Origin: Methylobacterium ajmalii
Lineage (GTDB): Bacteria > Pseudomonadota > Alphaproteobacteria > Rhizobiales > Beijerinckiaceae
Length of the DNA stretch: 62,095 nucleotides
Assembly (NCBI RefSeq): GCF_016613415.1
Contig: NZ_JACWCT010000181.1
Span: forward strand, 1-62,095
Direction: 5' to 3'
The position numbers were made by a program, and so were the translations under genes. The notes under the pieces are model-generated. The model saw only the letters and a list, made by a program, of their open reading frames with translations, had not been told where the DNA came from and ran no database searches. Below, piece after piece: positions 60,655 through 62,095 of the stretch (within the stretch, counting starts at the first letter, position 1; the number at the start of each line of letters is the position of its first letter).

Positions 60655-62095
60655 ATGAAGCTGAAGATCTCACATATCTTGATCGGATTGATCGCCATCC
60701 TGTCGGCCGGCCTGCTGGCGCAGGGTGTCGTCGGGGGATCGCAGCTCCGCGCCGTCAACGCCAACTCCCTCGATCTGTCGGAGAACTGGTTGCCGAGCGT
60801 CCGGGAATTGGGTGAACTCAAATACAAGGTGACGCGACTTCGCCTCGTCGACGCCCGATACGTCATGGCGTCCGAGGCGGTGAACGAGCTCGACGCCGTC
60901 TCGGAGAGCCGTGCCAAGAACATCGATGAAGTTGCATCCCGCTACGAGACACTGATCTCGAACGCCGAGGAGCGCGGCCTCTGGACGACGTTCCGGCGGC
61001 ACTGGGACGAATACCTGGCGATGCGGTCGAAGATCGTGGCCGCCGCCCGGGCCAGGGACCAGCGTGCCTCGAGCGAGCTGTTCCAGGCCTCGCGCCAGCC
61101 TTTCGACGCGGCCCTGGCCGCCCTCGATCGCAGCACGGCCCTCAACGTCAAGGGGGGCGAAGCCGCCCAGCTGGCGGCCCAGGCGATCTATTCGCGGGCC
61201 CTCTGGCTCACCGGGCTCCTGTGCTGCCTCGGCCTGGCGATCGCTCTTGCGGGCGCCGCCTACGTCGTCGGCGGCATCACGCGGCCCATCGACCGCCTGA
61301 TCCGGCGCATGCGCGGCCTGACCGCCGGCGACGTGGACGGCGACGTGCCCCATACCGACCGCACCGACGAGATCGGAGCCATCGCGGGCGCCGTCGAGTC
61401 GTCCCGCGACAACCTGGTCCGGACGCGGCAACTGGAGCAGGAGACGCTCCTGGCGCGGAATAGCGCCGAGGAACAGCGGAAGGCCGGCATGCGCCAGATG
61501 GCCGACGGGTTCGAGCGGGCGGTCGGCGGGATCGTCGGCCTGGTGTCGTCCTCGGCCACCGAGCTGCAGGCCACCGCCGGCACGATGACCGCCACCGCGA
61601 CCCAGACCGCCTCGCAATCGACCGCGGTCGCGGCCGCCGCCGAGGAGGCCGCCTCGAATGTCGGCACGGTCGCGGCCGCCGCCGAAGAGCTCGGCGCCTC
61701 GGTCCAGGAGATCGGCCGCCAGGTCCAGGGCTCGGCCGGCCTCGCCCAGGCGGCGGTCGGCGAGGCCGACAGGACCGGCCAGCTCGTCCAGGCCCTGCGC
61801 ACCACCTCGGGCCGCATCGGCGACATGGTCGGGATGATCTCGTCGATCGCCAGCCAGACCAACCTGCTCGCGCTCAACGCCACCATCGAGGCGGCGCGGG
61901 CCGGCGAGGCCGGGCGCGGCTTCGCCGTGGTGGCGGCCGAGGTCAAGGAACTCGCCACCCAGACCGCCAAGGCGACGGAGGAGATCGCCGGGCAGATCGG
62001 CGAGATCCAGGGCGTGACGGATCAGGCGGTGGCGGCGATCGGGGCGATCACCGGTCGGATCCGCGAGATCAGCACGGTGGCGGTCTCGATCGCCT
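60655..62095 (+). CDS. Methyl-accepting chemotaxis protein (3' end outside the window)
   Basis: 480 codons are present from ATG 60655 (in-frame ATGs at 60595 and 60613 are alternatives). Order: membrane helix 1 (ISHILIGLIAILSAGLLAQGVV), periplasmic four-helix-bundle sensor (4HB_MCP type, about 35-185), membrane helix 2 (LWLTGLLCCLGLAIALAGAAYVV), HAMP (GGITRPIDRLIRRMRGLTAGD), then the signalling helix with the kinase-contact tip IASQTNLLALNATIEAARAGEAGRGFAVVAAEVKELA. It would couple a small-molecule signal to CheA. Upstream 60560-60650 is AT-rich and probably the promoter. Confidence 0.93.
   Translation, partial: MKLKISHILIGLIAILSAGLLAQGVVGGSQLRAVNANSLDLSENWLPSVRELGELKYKVTRLRLVDARYVMASEAVNELDAVSESRAKNIDEVASRYETLISNAEERGLWTTFRRHWDEYLAMRSKIVAAARARDQRASSELFQASRQPFDAALAALDRSTALNVKGGEAAQLAAQAIYSRALWLTGLLCCLGLAIALAGAAYVVGGITRPIDRLIRRMRGLTAGDVDGDVPHTDRTDEIGAIAGAVESSRDNLVRTRQLEQETLLARNSAEEQRKAGMRQMADGFERAVGGIVGLVSSSATELQATAGTMTATATQTASQSTAVAAAAEEAASNVGTVAAAAEELGASVQEIGRQVQGSAGLAQAAVGEADRTGQLVQALRTTSGRIGDMVGMISSIASQTNLLALNATIEAARAGEAGRGFAVVAAEVKELATQTAKATEEIAGQIGEIQGVTDQAVAAIGAITGRIREISTVAVSIA

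Overview
The window is about 62 kb of very GC-rich (roughly 70% or more) alphaproteobacterial chromosome. Gene content, the FixK/EcfG-type regulatory sites, the LOV kinase pair, a Csp1-like copper protein and cyanase together suggest Methylobacterium or a close relative (Methylobacteriaceae). That assignment is inference; no rRNA, tRNA, phage, insertion sequence, plasmid or CRISPR locus was seen. Long Arg/Ala/Gly-rich open frames lie opposite almost every gene and were treated as GC artefacts.

Layout. 1-4.2 kb: 5' part of addA (runs off the left edge), an SDR and a DCC-family thiol protein. 4.5-9.5 kb: ADP-forming acyl-CoA synthetase coupled to a LivJ-like binding protein, a decayed IclR fragment, cyanase, and a Tat-exported 13-Cys copper-storage protein. 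9.5-21.1 kb: a glycan island of eleven genes (methyltransferase, GT4/GT2/GT28-like enzymes with internal paralogs, a sucrose-phosphate-synthase/phosphatase-like fusion, a zinc-ribbon GT2, GT29-like and GT8-like enzymes). 21.3-26.4 kb: ccoNOQP (cbb3 oxidase) divergent from hemN around one FixK/FNR box. 26.4-41 kb: aldehyde dehydrogenase, tandem PilZ protein, HerA-like ATPase, GST, orphan sulfonate-binding protein, TadD-like lipoprotein, M17 aminopeptidase, EcsC, AmpG-like permease, a LovK/LovR-type light-sensing pair and argC.

41.5-45.1 kb is the most unusual part. argC is preceded by a short ORF with five consecutive arginine codons and an intrinsic terminator, which has the layout of a ribosome-mediated arginine attenuator. 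Diverging from it, behind an AT-rich patch, is an overlapping two-gene unit encoding a flavin-dependent halogenase-like protein and an ATP-grasp ligase, a candidate minimal small-molecule pathway. 45.1-62 kb: mutS, malic enzyme, phosphoesterase, a glycine-zipper protein behind a perfect EcfG-type promoter, GGDEF-EAL protein, FAH-family enzyme, a double-barrel outer membrane protein behind a perfect 16-bp palindrome, acyl-CoA dehydrogenase, alpha/beta hydrolase, GST, a small secreted protein and a chemoreceptor cut by the right edge.

Themes: microaerobic respiration with anaerobic heme synthesis (cco/hemN), general stress response (LovK/LovR and three EcfG-like promoters), cell-surface glycans, and transport/metabolism of organic acids. 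Dispersed imperfect palindromes with a CCTCATCCCGAGGT-like core occur at three intergenic sites.
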